Shown in pieces: positions 34,143-42,815 of a stretch of 64,000 bases of DNA. Source of the DNA: an uncultured SAR86 cluster bacterium. GTDB lineage: Bacteria > Pseudomonadota > Gammaproteobacteria > Magnimaribacterales > D2472. The DNA is taken from NCBI GenBank assembly GCA_902520495.1, contig CABYNW010000001.1:1-64000 (forward strand). The letters run 5' to 3'. How positions within the stretch are numbered: position 1 is the first letter of the stretch; the number at the start of each line of letters is the position of its first letter. A model generated the notes under the pieces. It was not told the DNA's origin. It made no database searches and saw only the letters and a list, made by a program, of their open reading frames with translations. Made by a program: the position numbers and the translations under genes.

Positions 34143-34171
34143 TAATTAGTATAACTAATTATAATTTTTTT
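34143..34171 (+). terminator. Hairpin plus T-run between cysQ and rpoH
   Basis: TAATTAGT (34143-34150) pairs perfectly with ACTAATTA (34154-34161) around a three-base loop, followed closely by a run of seven T (34165-34171). It may end the phosphatase transcript. A TATAAT (34160-34165) overlaps it and ends 13 bases before the rpoH ATG, so the same bases may also be the rpoH promoter. Confidence 0.4.
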
Positions 34172-34178
34172 ATATAAC

Positions 34179-35039
34179 ATGGGCACACAACTTCAACCAT
34201 CACAAATAAATAGTCCTGGTAAGGATATAGAATCCTATTTATCTACTGTGCATGCTATTCCAATTCTTACAAAAGAGCAGGAACAAGAGCTTGCACTCAA
34301 GCTTTATGAAGAAGATGACCTTGATGCTGCAAGACAATTGGTTATTCATCATTTAAGATTTGTTGTCCATATTGCAAGATCATATCAAGGATATGGATTG
34401 CCATTGGGAGATATTGTTCAAGAAGGAAACGTAGGCTTAATGAAGGCTGTTGATAAATACGACCCACACAGAGGCGTTAAATTAGTATCGTTTGCAGTTC
34501 ACTGGATAAAAGCTGAGATCCATGAATATATTCTTAGAAACTGGAGACAGGTAAAGATAGCTACTACAAAAGCTCAAAGAAAACTCTTTTTTAATTTAAG
34601 AAGCAAAAAGAAATCATTAGATTGGCTTACAAAAGAAGAAGCCGAAAAAATTGCAAAAGATTTGAATGTAGAAGTTAAAGACGTTCTTCATATGGAAAAT
34701 AGACTCTCTTCTAACGATTCTTCATTTGATTCTCCAGTATTAACTGGAGACGATGATGAAATGATGTCTCCATCTCAATATCTAGAAGATAAAAGATACG
34801 ATCCAGAAGTGATTGTGTCCAACCAGCAAGCGACAGATGTAAATAGTCAGGACTTGACTCAAGCTTTAAAAGTTTTAGATGATAGAAGTAAGGATATTCT
34901 TCAAAGAAGGTATTTAAGTGATAAAAAAGCAACACTTCATGATCTTGCTGAAGAATATGATATTTCAGCAGAAAGAGTTAGACAGATTGAAAATAGTGCC
35001 CTTAAGAAATTAAAATCTGTCATGGTGGACTTTGCATAG
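34179..35039 (+). CDS. rpoH: RNA polymerase heat-shock sigma factor RpoH (sigma-32)
   Basis: 286 residues, as usual for RpoH. Region 1.2/2 reads AIPILTKEQEQELA, LRFVVHIARSY and GNVGLMKAVDKYDP; region 2.4 is SFAVHWIKAEIHEYILRNWR. The RpoH box QRKLFFNLR (about 129-137), found in sigma-32 and not in other group sigma factors, is present. Region 4.2 ends AEEYDISAERVRQIENSALKK. It directs transcription of heat-shock chaperones and proteases. Upstream DNA contains a hairpin that could also affect its message. hspQ, a typical RpoH target elsewhere, lies in the same window. Confidence 0.95.
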   Translation: MGTQLQPSQINSPGKDIESYLSTVHAIPILTKEQEQELALKLYEEDDLDAARQLVIHHLRFVVHIARSYQGYGLPLGDIVQEGNVGLMKAVDKYDPHRGVKLVSFAVHWIKAEIHEYILRNWRQVKIATTKAQRKLFFNLRSKKKSLDWLTKEEAEKIAKDLNVEVKDVLHMENRLSSNDSSFDSPVLTGDDDEMMSPSQYLEDKRYDPEVIVSNQQATDVNSQDLTQALKVLDDRSKDILQRRYLSDKKATLHDLAEEYDISAERVRQIENSALKKLKSVMVDFA

Positions 35040-35054
35040 AATCTCCTATTCTTA

Positions 35055-35708
35055 ATGCGCCTTAAATTTTTACCTTCCTTTGTTAAAAGAAGAGGCCGAA
35101 TAACAAAAAATCAAGAAGAAAATCTAAAATCTATATCAGATTACTCTATAAATAATCTCAACCAAATACTAAAAGAGTTGCCTAATTTTTCATATTGTTG
35201 CCTAGAAATTGGTTTTGGTAATGCAGAGCATCTTCAATTTCAAGCAGTTAACAATCGAGATATTTTATTTGTTGGATCAGAAGTATATATGTCAGGTATT
35301 GGAACTCTTATAGGCAATATTAAAGATAAAAATATTAGTAACATAAGGATCTTTCCTGATGATATTAGGATTTTGCTAGATGAAAAATTGCAGGATAAAA
35401 TTTTTGATGCCGTGAAGATTATATGTCCGGATCCTTGGCCAAAGGAAAGGCATCATAAAAGAAGGTTGATAAATAAAGATTTTTTAAAATCAATTCATAA
35501 TTCAATGAAAGATCAAGCTAACTTATATATATCAACCGATTGGGAAAATTACGCACAGAGTATAAAAGATGTTTTAAAAGACAGCCAATATTTTGAACTA
35601 TCAAAAAGAACTTTTTTAAAAAAAGAATACCTAACGAAGTTTGAACAAAGAGGAAAAGATGAGGGAAGGGAAATTTTTGAATTTAATTATCAAAAAAAGA
35701 ATCAATGA
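35055..35708 (+). CDS. trmB: tRNA (guanine-N7)-methyltransferase TrmB
   Basis: 217 residues. SAM-binding motif I CLEIGFGNAEHL near 52, then the family signature CPDPWPKERHHKRRL near 122-137 and a late STDWENYA. An early KRRGRITKNQ basic segment is also typical. It makes m7G46 in the variable loop of tRNAs. It starts 15 bases after rpoH and its end overlaps, tail to tail, rdgB by seven bases. Confidence 0.93.
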   Translation: MRLKFLPSFVKRRGRITKNQEENLKSISDYSINNLNQILKELPNFSYCCLEIGFGNAEHLQFQAVNNRDILFVGSEVYMSGIGTLIGNIKDKNISNIRIFPDDIRILLDEKLQDKIFDAVKIICPDPWPKERHHKRRLINKDFLKSIHNSMKDQANLYISTDWENYAQSIKDVLKDSQYFELSKRTFLKKEYLTKFEQRGKDEGREIFEFNYQKKNQ

Positions 35709-36298
35709 TTATTATAGGTTTTTAAAAAATTAGTTGAAGCTATAGCTCTATGACTTATTTTATTTTTAACATCAGAGGCTATTGAGGCCATCGAGCAATT
35801 ATAATTAGAGGGATAAAATATTTTATCGTAACCAAAACCACCATCACCTGAGCTGTTTTTAGATACCTTTCCATGAATTTTTCCTTGAGCAATTAGTGGC
35901 ATTGGGTCGTTATAGCTCTTAATGCCTACCAAGATACATACATAGAATGCATTTAAACTTTCTAGACCAAGCTCATCTAATTTCTTTATTATTTTATCCC
36001 TATTATCTTTATCGCTAGCTTCATTTCCAGCATATCTTGCAGAATAGATTCCAGGTTCAAAATTTAAATCTGGAACAACAAGGCCAGAATCATCTGCAAT
36101 TGTATACTTCCCTGATTTTTTAGCTCCGTGTTTGGCTTTGATTAGTGCATTTTCTAGGAACGAAGTACCGCTCTCTACAGCATCTTCGATATTAAGATCT
36201 TTTAAAGAATATAACTTATGATTTCTGAATATTTTATTAAATTCTTTTACTTTGCCTTCATTTGAAGTAGCTATAAGAATTTCTTTATTCTTTCTCAA
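35702..36298 (-). CDS. rdgB: XTP/dITP diphosphatase RdgB (Ham1)
   Basis: 198 residues. No ATG is available; a TTG at 36298 is chosen because AAGGAG lies nine bases upstream, inside the metW end. It gives MRKNKEILIATSNEGKVKEF, matching the normal start of the family (ATxNxGK-x-x-E). Other motifs: DDSGLVVPDL near 65, PGIYSARYAG near 78, SGDGGFGYDKIFYP near 145 and SHRAIA near 180. It removes deaminated purine nucleotides such as dITP and XTP. It overlaps metW by 14 bases and ends the nine-gene minus-strand run. Confidence 0.92.
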   Translation of the reverse strand: MRKNKEILIATSNEGKVKEFNKIFRNHKLYSLKDLNIEDAVESGTSFLENALIKAKHGAKKSGKYTIADDSGLVVPDLNFEPGIYSARYAGNEASDKDNRDKIIKKLDELGLESLNAFYVCILVGIKSYNDPMPLIAQGKIHGKVSKNSSGDGGFGYDKIFYPSNYNCSMASIASDVKNKISHRAIASTNFLKTYNNH

Positions 36299-36878
36299 GT
36301 AAATAAACTCCTTCAATAGCAAGTAAATTTGGACTTATTGCTGCAATTTTGCTTTGTTTTCCTTTGGAATTTAAAAAAACCTTATTTTTTATATTTATGC
36401 TTTCTTCATTACAAAGCGTCTCAAAGTCGTTAATCGTACAAAGATGTATATTATCTGTTTCATGCCAACTTGATGGTAATTCAGGTGTAACTGGCATTTT
36501 GCCAGAAGCTAAGTTTAATCTGCATTTCCAATACCCAAGATTTGGAAGAGTAACCACACATCTTTTAGAGAGCTTAAGCATCCTATTTAAAGCAACACTA
36601 GGTTCTTTAAGGCATTGTATAGATCTTGCCATTATTGAAATATCAAAATTTGAAGACTCAAATTCATTAATACCCTTATCAATATCCTGTTTTATTACCG
36701 GAACAGCTTTGGCTATACATTCCTCAATCTTTTTATCATTTATCTCTACCCCATAGCCTAAAATGTCTTTTGAATCTATTAATTCTTTTAACAAAGAACC
36801 GTCTCCGCAACCAAAATCTATAACCTTACTTTGTTCTGGAACCCAAGCATTAATTATTTTTGATAGTTTATTAGTCAT
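36285..36878 (-). CDS. metW: Methionine biosynthesis protein MetW
   Basis: 197 residues. The methyltransferase-like SAM motif VIDFGCGDGSLLKEL near 19-33 and the family segment RCVVTLPNLGYWKCRL near 107 with WHETDNIHLCT near 138 identify MetW. It partners MetX in acyl-homoserine formation, and in many proteobacteria activates MetX. Its ATG overlaps the metX stop by one base (TAATG), consistent with joint action. Confidence 0.93.
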   Translation of the reverse strand: MTNKLSKIINAWVPEQSKVIDFGCGDGSLLKELIDSKDILGYGVEINDKKIEECIAKAVPVIKQDIDKGINEFESSNFDISIMARSIQCLKEPSVALNRMLKLSKRCVVTLPNLGYWKCRLNLASGKMPVTPELPSSWHETDNIHLCTINDFETLCNEESINIKNKVFLNSKGKQSKIAAISPNLLAIEGVYLLEKE

Positions 36879-37963
36879 TATGATTCTATAAATTTTCTTA
36901 TTATTTGTGAGTATTGATTTGTATGAAATAAAAAACTGTCATGTCCATGCTCGCCTTCTAAAACAACATAGGATGACCTAATATTATTATTTATTGCAGC
37001 AATCTGTATTTCTTTTCCTCTTTCTGGGGGATAAAGCCAGTCCGAGTAAAAACCAATAATTAATAATTGAGCAGAAACTGTTTTTAGAGCATCTTCAAGA
37101 GATTCTTGATTTCCGGCTGCATCATAATCATCCATGGCCTTCGTCATTAAGATATATGTATTAGCATCAAATATTTCAGAAAACTTCTTGCCCTTATACT
37201 GCAAATAATTTTCTACTTCGTAATCCACACCCTTATTAACTTTTGATTCATCATCTTGAAATTTTCTACCAAATCTTGAATCCATATGTTTTTCAGAAAG
37301 ATAGGTTATATGACCTAGCATCCTTGCAGTTTTAATACCATTTTTAGGTATAACCCCATGCTCTATATAGTCTCCACCATGAAAATTTTGATCTTTTCGA
37401 ATTGACTCTCTAGCCACTTCATTCATAGCAATGTTTTGAGTACTTGATTTTGCAGCTGCAGCAAATATTCCTGCTTTTTTTATCTTATCAGGATACGCAA
37501 TTGACCATTGAAGAGCTTGCATACCTCCAAGGCTGCCGCCAAGAACCATATGCCAGTGCGGAATCTTTAATTTATCCATAAGCATTTTTTGAGAATTCAC
37601 CCAATCAACAACACTAACTAAAGGAAAACTACCACCATAAACTTTATTAGTTAAAGGGTTGATACTTGTAGGACCAGATGAACCTGAACATCCACCTAGA
37701 TTATTGCAACAAACGACAAAATATTTATTAGTATCAATTGCTTTATCTGGTCCAATAATCTGATCCCACCAACCGGTAACATCATTATTTTTACCAGCTG
37801 CAACATGGTTACCAGAAAAAGCGTGACAAACCAAAACTGAATTAGTTTTTGATTCATTTAACTCACCATAAGTTTCTACCATTAAATCAAATGCATCCAA
37901 TCTATTGCCTGAATCTAGATCAATACCTTCAGGAAAAGAAATCTTTTGAGTTATTGTCTTCAT
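36878..37963 (-). CDS. metX: Homoserine O-acyltransferase MetX
   Basis: 361 residues, alpha/beta-hydrolase fold. Nucleophile elbow GGSLGGMQALQW near 142 (Ser), acid in YSDWLYPP near 307, and His in EGEHGHDSFL near 341 form the catalytic triad. It acylates homoserine, giving O-acetyl- or O-succinyl-homoserine for methionine synthesis. Paired MetX-MetW forms are often succinyltransferases, so the acyl donor is uncertain. Coupled to yggT upstream by ATGA. Confidence 0.92.
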   Translation of the reverse strand: MKTITQKISFPEGIDLDSGNRLDAFDLMVETYGELNESKTNSVLVCHAFSGNHVAAGKNNDVTGWWDQIIGPDKAIDTNKYFVVCCNNLGGCSGSSGPTSINPLTNKVYGGSFPLVSVVDWVNSQKMLMDKLKIPHWHMVLGGSLGGMQALQWSIAYPDKIKKAGIFAAAAKSSTQNIAMNEVARESIRKDQNFHGGDYIEHGVIPKNGIKTARMLGHITYLSEKHMDSRFGRKFQDDESKVNKGVDYEVENYLQYKGKKFSEIFDANTYILMTKAMDDYDAAGNQESLEDALKTVSAQLLIIGFYSDWLYPPERGKEIQIAAINNNIRSSYVVLEGEHGHDSFLFHTNQYSQIIRKFIES

Positions 37964-38481
37964 ACAATCGATCTTAAGAGATCAGCCAAGAAACTCTCAA
38001 GAAGATTTATTAAAATTAATACAAATAAAGGAGAAAAATCTAAACCTCCGGCAGAAGGAATATATTTTCTAACTGGTGAGAGAGCTTTATGAGATATTTC
38101 TTCAATCAACTCTATGAAAGCATTTGATCTTTCAGGAGAAACCCAGCTCAAGATAACTCCTCCTATAACTCCAAAGAAAATTATTCTTAGCATTATCATA
38201 AGAGTTTGAATTGCAGCCACACCAATTAAAGCAACTGTTTCATATTGATTGCTAAATAAAATAAACAGAGAAGATAGTTTCAAAATCACAGCAATAATAA
38301 ATATATTTACTGCTTGATTAGGAAAGATACCAAGTATAGATATAGGTTTATATATTTTGACAAAAGTAGCAACAATTGGATTGAAATAATTAACCTTAAG
38401 AAGATTAAATATTAATAAAAATACAAAAAAGTAGTTAGCAACATTCAATAAAAGAACAGCTATTTCAAGACTAGAATTCAT
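37960..38481 (-). CDS. yggT: YggT family membrane protein
   Basis: 173 residues from the ATG at 38481 (MNSSLEIAVLLLNVANYF); a longer frame to 38529 lies within proC. Two YggT units, each with a pair of membrane segments, with LSWVSPERSNAFIELIEEISHKALSPVRKYIP cut here to the recognisable core SPVRKYIP near 140. YggT proteins are linked to osmotic or cell-division-related membrane functions. The order yggS-proC-yggT is conserved in many gammaproteobacteria. Confidence 0.88.
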   Translation of the reverse strand: MNSSLEIAVLLLNVANYFFVFLLIFNLLKVNYFNPIVATFVKIYKPISILGIFPNQAVNIFIIAVILKLSSLFILFSNQYETVALIGVAAIQTLMIMLRIIFFGVIGGVILSWVSPERSNAFIELIEEISHKALSPVRKYIPSAGGLDFSPLFVLILINLLESFLADLLRSIV

Positions 38482-39262
38482 TTGATATTTCCTTTGATCT
38501 TCTGATTGCAGCGCTAATACCTTCTTCAAATACTTTATCTAAATTATTTGATTTAAAAGATTCTAGACCAGCTTCTGTTGTTCCTTTCTTCGAAGCAACG
38601 GCTGCAATTAGTTTATTAAGATCCTTATTATTTTCTACTGACATTCCTATGCCTTTGACAAGATTTACCATAACATAATTAGCCTTATTTTTATCACCAT
38701 CACATAAAGGTATTAGCTTTTTTTCGTAGGATTTTAGTAAGTAAAAAAAGTATGCAGGACCACTGCCGATCATTCCTGTAAAGTTATCTAATTTAGATTC
38801 TTTTTCTACCTCAATGATGATGCCAATTTTTTTAAAAAGCATAACTATTTTTTTGAAATCACTTCTGCTAAAAGTACAATTGTATAGAGCAGTTATTCCT
38901 AGGTTAAATCTTGATGATGTATTCGGCATTGCTCTAAGAAATTTTATATTCTTATTCATTTCTAAATATTTTTTTGATTTTATTCCAGCTACAAGGCTTA
39001 CAATTTTTGGATTTTTATAGTCTTTTAGTATTTCTTGATATGCACTTAGCGCGTCTTTTGGCTTAACCGCAAGAATAAATAAATCAATCTTCAATGATGT
39101 ATTTTCTTTAAGGCTTCTGATTTTTAATTTCTTTAAGATTTTTTTATTTTTAGGATTTCTGTCGACATAGAAAATATTATTTTTCTGATGTCCTGCATAA
39201 ATTAGACCTTCTACGATAGCTTGAGCTATATTTCCACCGCCAAATAAAACTATATTTTTCAT
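38471..39262 (-). CDS. proC: Pyrroline-5-carboxylate reductase ProC
   Basis: 263 residues. Rossmann start NIVLFGGGNIAQAIVEGLI; AVKPKD near 70; RAMPNTSSRFNLGITALY near 110; GSGPAYFFYLLKSYE near 167; and the C-terminal GTTEAGLESF near 234 all match ProC. It makes the last step of proline synthesis using NAD(P)H. Its ATG overlaps the yggS TGA (ATGA), and its end overlaps yggT by 11 bases. Confidence 0.92.
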   Translation of the reverse strand: MKNIVLFGGGNIAQAIVEGLIYAGHQKNNIFYVDRNPKNKKILKKLKIRSLKENTSLKIDLFILAVKPKDALSAYQEILKDYKNPKIVSLVAGIKSKKYLEMNKNIKFLRAMPNTSSRFNLGITALYNCTFSRSDFKKIVMLFKKIGIIIEVEKESKLDNFTGMIGSGPAYFFYLLKSYEKKLIPLCDGDKNKANYVMVNLVKGIGMSVENNKDLNKLIAAVASKKGTTEAGLESFKSNNLDKVFEEGISAAIRRSKEISNEF

Positions 39263-39945
39263 AATCTTTTACCAAAAATATGTTCACCAATTCTTACCAT
39301 TGTAGATCCATGAACGATTGCATCTTCAAAATCAAGGGTAGTTCCTAATGAAATGCATTTTGCCTCAGGGAAATAATCTTGAAGTTTATTGCTTAGATTT
39401 TTAATTGATTCCATCATTTCCTTTCGTTCATTGCTATCTTTAGTTATTTTTGGGAGAGCCATTATGCCTTGTAAATTTATATTTTCCATAGATTTGATTA
39501 ATTTGGATAAATCTATTAACTCATCTGGACTACAGCCACTTTTGGTTTCTTCAGATGAAATATTTATTTGAATACATGCATTAATTGTTTTTTTGATCTG
39601 CTTACATTCCGAATCCAGTTTCCTAATTATTTTCTCTCTATCTAATGTATGCACCCAGTCAGCATTTTTTGCAATTATTTTGACCTTATTGGATTGAATT
39701 GGCCCGATATAATGCCAAATAATATTATCTGCCTTAATATTTAATGCTTTTTCCTGAAGTTCTTGAGCATAATTCTCACCAAAGTTACTCACACCATTCT
39801 TTAAAGCATTCTCTATCATTAGAATATCCTTTTTCTTGGACACAGCTATTAGCGTAATTTCATTGGGGTCTTTTGAAATAGATGTACAAGCTAAATTAAT
39901 TTTATCTTGAATATTTTTAATATTCTGTTTTATTTCTGTTTGCAT
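39259..39945 (-). CDS. yggS: Pyridoxal phosphate homeostasis protein YggS
   Basis: 228 residues. PLP lysine region LIAVSKKKD near 28-36; FGENYAQELQEK near 54; WHYIGPIQSNKVK near 80; then GIMALPKI near 160 and CISLGTTLDFEDAIVHGSTMVRIG near 195-218, where the usual MS-D-AI motif reads TTLDFEDAI. It binds PLP without known catalysis and keeps vitamin B6 and amino-acid pools balanced. Overlaps the SPOR gene end by 16 bases. Confidence 0.92.
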   Translation of the reverse strand: MQTEIKQNIKNIQDKINLACTSISKDPNEITLIAVSKKKDILMIENALKNGVSNFGENYAQELQEKALNIKADNIIWHYIGPIQSNKVKIIAKNADWVHTLDREKIIRKLDSECKQIKKTINACIQINISSEETKSGCSPDELIDLSKLIKSMENINLQGIMALPKITKDSNERKEMMESIKNLSNKLQDYFPEAKCISLGTTLDFEDAIVHGSTMVRIGEHIFGKRL

Positions 39946-40463
39946 GTTTTTCTTAGGCGAGGATCAAAACCTTTGATAGTAATTTTTTCCTTAGCATTAT
40001 TAGCAGCAGATCTATTTTCATAGGGACCTGATATAACACTATTAAGTAATTTACCCGGATTTAGAGAACTGTATACCTCATTTATAGAAATATTTTGAAT
40101 TTCTGTGTCAAGCATATTTTGAGCCTCAATCGCATATTTTTTATTTCCATAAGCTCCAATTTGGACATAATATTCACAAGAAAGTGAGCTCTGCATTTCA
40201 TCTTCTCCAATCAATATAGAGTCATCTAATAATGAGCTTGGAAAATCAATAATTACAGTATTTTTTGAAGTCTTTGGCTTGATTGAAGAGACGTCGGTAT
40301 CAAAATAAAAAACTGAAATAAGAGTGAGAATAAAGCTAATTGATAATAAGAAAAATATTGCATTTTTTGAAATTGTTTTATCAGCAGGCCTATTTGAACT
40401 AAAGGCTTGCCTATTTTTAGTTCCTTTTCTTTTTGATATGTTCCTGTTTGCAAAATCCTTCAT
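39930..40463 (-). CDS. SPOR-domain cell-division-type protein (FtsN-like)
   Basis: 177 residues from the ATG at 40463, four bases after the argS stop; a TTG-started longer frame would overlap argS. Basic N terminus (KRKGTKNRQ), one membrane segment (about 34-55), a short linker and a C-terminal SPOR domain beginning YYVQIGAYGNKKYAIEAQ and containing SGPYENRSAANNAKEKI. SPOR domains bind denuded peptidoglycan at the septum. A SPOR protein next to argS is also found in Pseudomonas. It is much shorter than FtsN of E. coli. Confidence 0.8.
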   Translation of the reverse strand: MKDFANRNISKRKGTKNRQAFSSNRPADKTISKNAIFFLLSISFILTLISVFYFDTDVSSIKPKTSKNTVIIDFPSSLLDDSILIGEDEMQSSLSCEYYVQIGAYGNKKYAIEAQNMLDTEIQNISINEVYSSLNPGKLLNSVISGPYENRSAANNAKEKITIKGFDPRLRKTCKQK

Positions 40464-40467
40464 ATCG

Positions 40468-42210
40468 TTACATTTTTTGCATAGGTGATATACCAAGTAT
40501 ATCTAATCCATTTGAAATAGTTTGTCTTACTGCAGACAAACAAAATACTATAGATTGCATATTTTCATTTGATTCTGAAAGAACGTGATTGTCGTTATAG
40601 TAACTATGAAATAATTGCGATAAATCTCTTAAATAAAAAATAATTAGATGGGGTTGGAGAGTGCGCGCAGATCTTTTAACTACTTCTGGATATTTGGTGA
40701 TTTCATGAATAAGTGCATCACACTCTTTATAGAGATCTTTTTCAACTGCATAAAGGTTAATATCTAGGCTGGGATTCATTTCTTTAAATTTTTGTTCAAG
40801 AGAAAAGATTCGAGCGTGAGCATATTGGATGTAATAAAATATATTTTCTTTACTATCTGACTTTGCTAAATCTAGATCAAAGTCAAGATGTTGATCAGCC
40901 TGTTTTGATAAGTAATAAAATCTTGCTGCATCAGCCCCAATATCCTCAATAAGCTCTCTTAAAGTAAAAAATTCTCCTGACCTTGTAGACATTTTTACTT
41001 TTTTACCGTTTTTAAAGAGATTTGCAAATTGCACAAGCTTCACAATCAATCTTTCTTTTTTGGATCCAAGGGCCTCTATAGATGCTTCAATTCTTTTTAT
41101 ATATCCATGATGATCAGCGCCCCAGATGTTTATCAAGTCATCATAACCTCTATCTAATTTGTTTTTATGATATGCGACGTCAGATGCAAAATACGTTGCC
41201 CTTCCATCATCTCTTACTAGAACTCTATGTTTGTCATCTCCACTGCTTTCAGTGTTGAGCCATATAGCTCCATCTTTTTCATATGCCTTTCCATCTTCTA
41301 TTAATTTTGTTATTGAGTTTGAGATCTCTGAAGAATTATCACTTAGTTTTCCAAGAGAGGATTCATCAAACCAGTTATCAAAATTAACCTTAAAATCTTT
41401 GAGATCATTCTTTATTGAATGGATTATGCTTGAGAGAGAAAAGGATTTCACTTCATTCCATATCACGCTATCTAATTTTTTTAAATTAAGAATGATTTGA
41501 TCTATTTCTTCTTCTGGATCTGACGACAGATCATAGGTAATAGAGTTATAGCTATCGTATTTAATTTTATTATTAGAGATGAATTCCTCACCAATAGATT
41601 CTATATAACCACCCTTATATGCATTTTGTGGGAAGAAATTATCTAGGTCTTTTTGAATTATTTTTATGATGACACTTGCGGTTAAGATATCAATTTGTCT
41701 ACCCGCATCATTAATATAATATTCTTTTTCTACATCTGTTCCTGTAGCTTGCAATATTCTTCCAATAGCATCTCCATATGCTGCACCTCGTCCATGTCCG
41801 ACATGAAGTGGTCCAGTAGGGTTAGCAGATACAAATTCAATTTGAACTTTTTTTCCAGCACCAATATTTGATTTTCCAAACTCACCCTTTTGCTTAACAA
41901 TATTATATAAAACTGCTATGAAGTCCTTTTTATGGAGAGTTATATTAATAAAACCTGGACCAGCTGCCTGAACGCTTTTAAAAAGATCTAATTTATTTAA
42001 AGTTTTTTCAAGCTTTTTTGCTAGTTCTTTTGGATTAAGCTTAAGAATGCTAGCTGCAATCATGCAAACATTCGTTGTTAAGTGGCCCTTATTTAAATCT
42101 TCAGAAATAGAAGTGTTAGATTTATCTAAAATTATTTTAGTTGAATCTTGATTAATCCCATCTATGTTGGTTATAAAAAGCTCTATTTTTTTATTTATAG
42201 TCTCAATCAA
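40468..42210 (-). CDS. argS: Arginyl-tRNA synthetase
   Basis: 580 residues, full length. Class I signatures are intact: NPTGPLHVGHGRGAAYGD near 130 (HIGH-like HVGH) and KKVKMSTRSGEF near 403 (KMSKS-like). WGADHHGYIKR near 364 and the C-terminal DALRV-type anticodon-binding end (LDILGISPMQKM) are also as expected. It charges tRNA-Arg and needs that tRNA for activation. Overlaps efp by four bases (ATGA). Confidence 0.95.
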   Translation of the reverse strand: MIETINKKIELFITNIDGINQDSTKIILDKSNTSISEDLNKGHLTTNVCMIAASILKLNPKELAKKLEKTLNKLDLFKSVQAAGPGFINITLHKKDFIAVLYNIVKQKGEFGKSNIGAGKKVQIEFVSANPTGPLHVGHGRGAAYGDAIGRILQATGTDVEKEYYINDAGRQIDILTASVIIKIIQKDLDNFFPQNAYKGGYIESIGEEFISNNKIKYDSYNSITYDLSSDPEEEIDQIILNLKKLDSVIWNEVKSFSLSSIIHSIKNDLKDFKVNFDNWFDESSLGKLSDNSSEISNSITKLIEDGKAYEKDGAIWLNTESSGDDKHRVLVRDDGRATYFASDVAYHKNKLDRGYDDLINIWGADHHGYIKRIEASIEALGSKKERLIVKLVQFANLFKNGKKVKMSTRSGEFFTLRELIEDIGADAARFYYLSKQADQHLDFDLDLAKSDSKENIFYYIQYAHARIFSLEQKFKEMNPSLDINLYAVEKDLYKECDALIHEITKYPEVVKRSARTLQPHLIIFYLRDLSQLFHSYYNDNHVLSESNENMQSIVFCLSAVRQTISNGLDILGISPMQKM

Positions 42211-42773
42211 GTTTTTGCTCTCCCAACGTAACTCATATTCCTTGTATCTACCTTGATCACTTCATTTTCGTTTACAAACAATGGAACTTGAATTTCTACA
42301 TTGGTTTCAAGAGTAGCATTTTTAGTTGCCCCTGAAACAGTATCTCCCTTAACACCTGGTTCAGAACTTATAATTCTTAGCTCAACAATTACTGGCGGAT
42401 TAACAGAAATTGGTTGTCCGTTCCACAGAACTATCTCACAAACCTCTTGGCCGACTAACCATTTTTTTGCATTTCCCATCTGTGATGAATTTATTTCAAT
42501 TTGATCAAAGGTAACCGTGTTCATAAAGTGCCATGAATCATTATCGTGATATAGAAACTCCATTTCTGCATGATTAACATCAGCTGCCTCTGCACTTTCA
42601 CCAGATTTAAATGTTTTATCATTTGTATTGCCAGTCAAAAGATTTTTATATTTAACTCTCATTACTGCTTGCCCTTTACCTGGCTTATGGAATTCATGCT
42701 CTACAATGGAGCACGGAGCATTATCAATAATTAACTTAGTACCATTTTTAAATTGGTTTGTTGAAATTTTCAT
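42207..42773 (-). CDS. efp: Translation elongation factor P
   Basis: 188 residues in the three-domain EF-P form. The loop EFHKPGKGQAVMRVK places the modified lysine at Lys33. The following domains show GEVEFLYHD-like MEFLYHDNDSW and a late SYVGRAKT end. EF-P eases ribosome stalling at polyproline. The lysine loop is of the beta-lysylated type, and no epmA/epmB is seen in this window. It is the first gene of the nine-gene minus-strand run. Confidence 0.95.
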   Translation of the reverse strand: MKISTNQFKNGTKLIIDNAPCSIVEHEFHKPGKGQAVMRVKYKNLLTGNTNDKTFKSGESAEAADVNHAEMEFLYHDNDSWHFMNTVTFDQIEINSSQMGNAKKWLVGQEVCEIVLWNGQPISVNPPVIVELRIISSEPGVKGDTVSGATKNATLETNVEIQVPLFVNENEVIKVDTRNMSYVGRAKT

Positions 42774-42815
42774 AATAAATATATTTTTATGTTATTTTAA
42801 TAGTGAGGCACCCAA

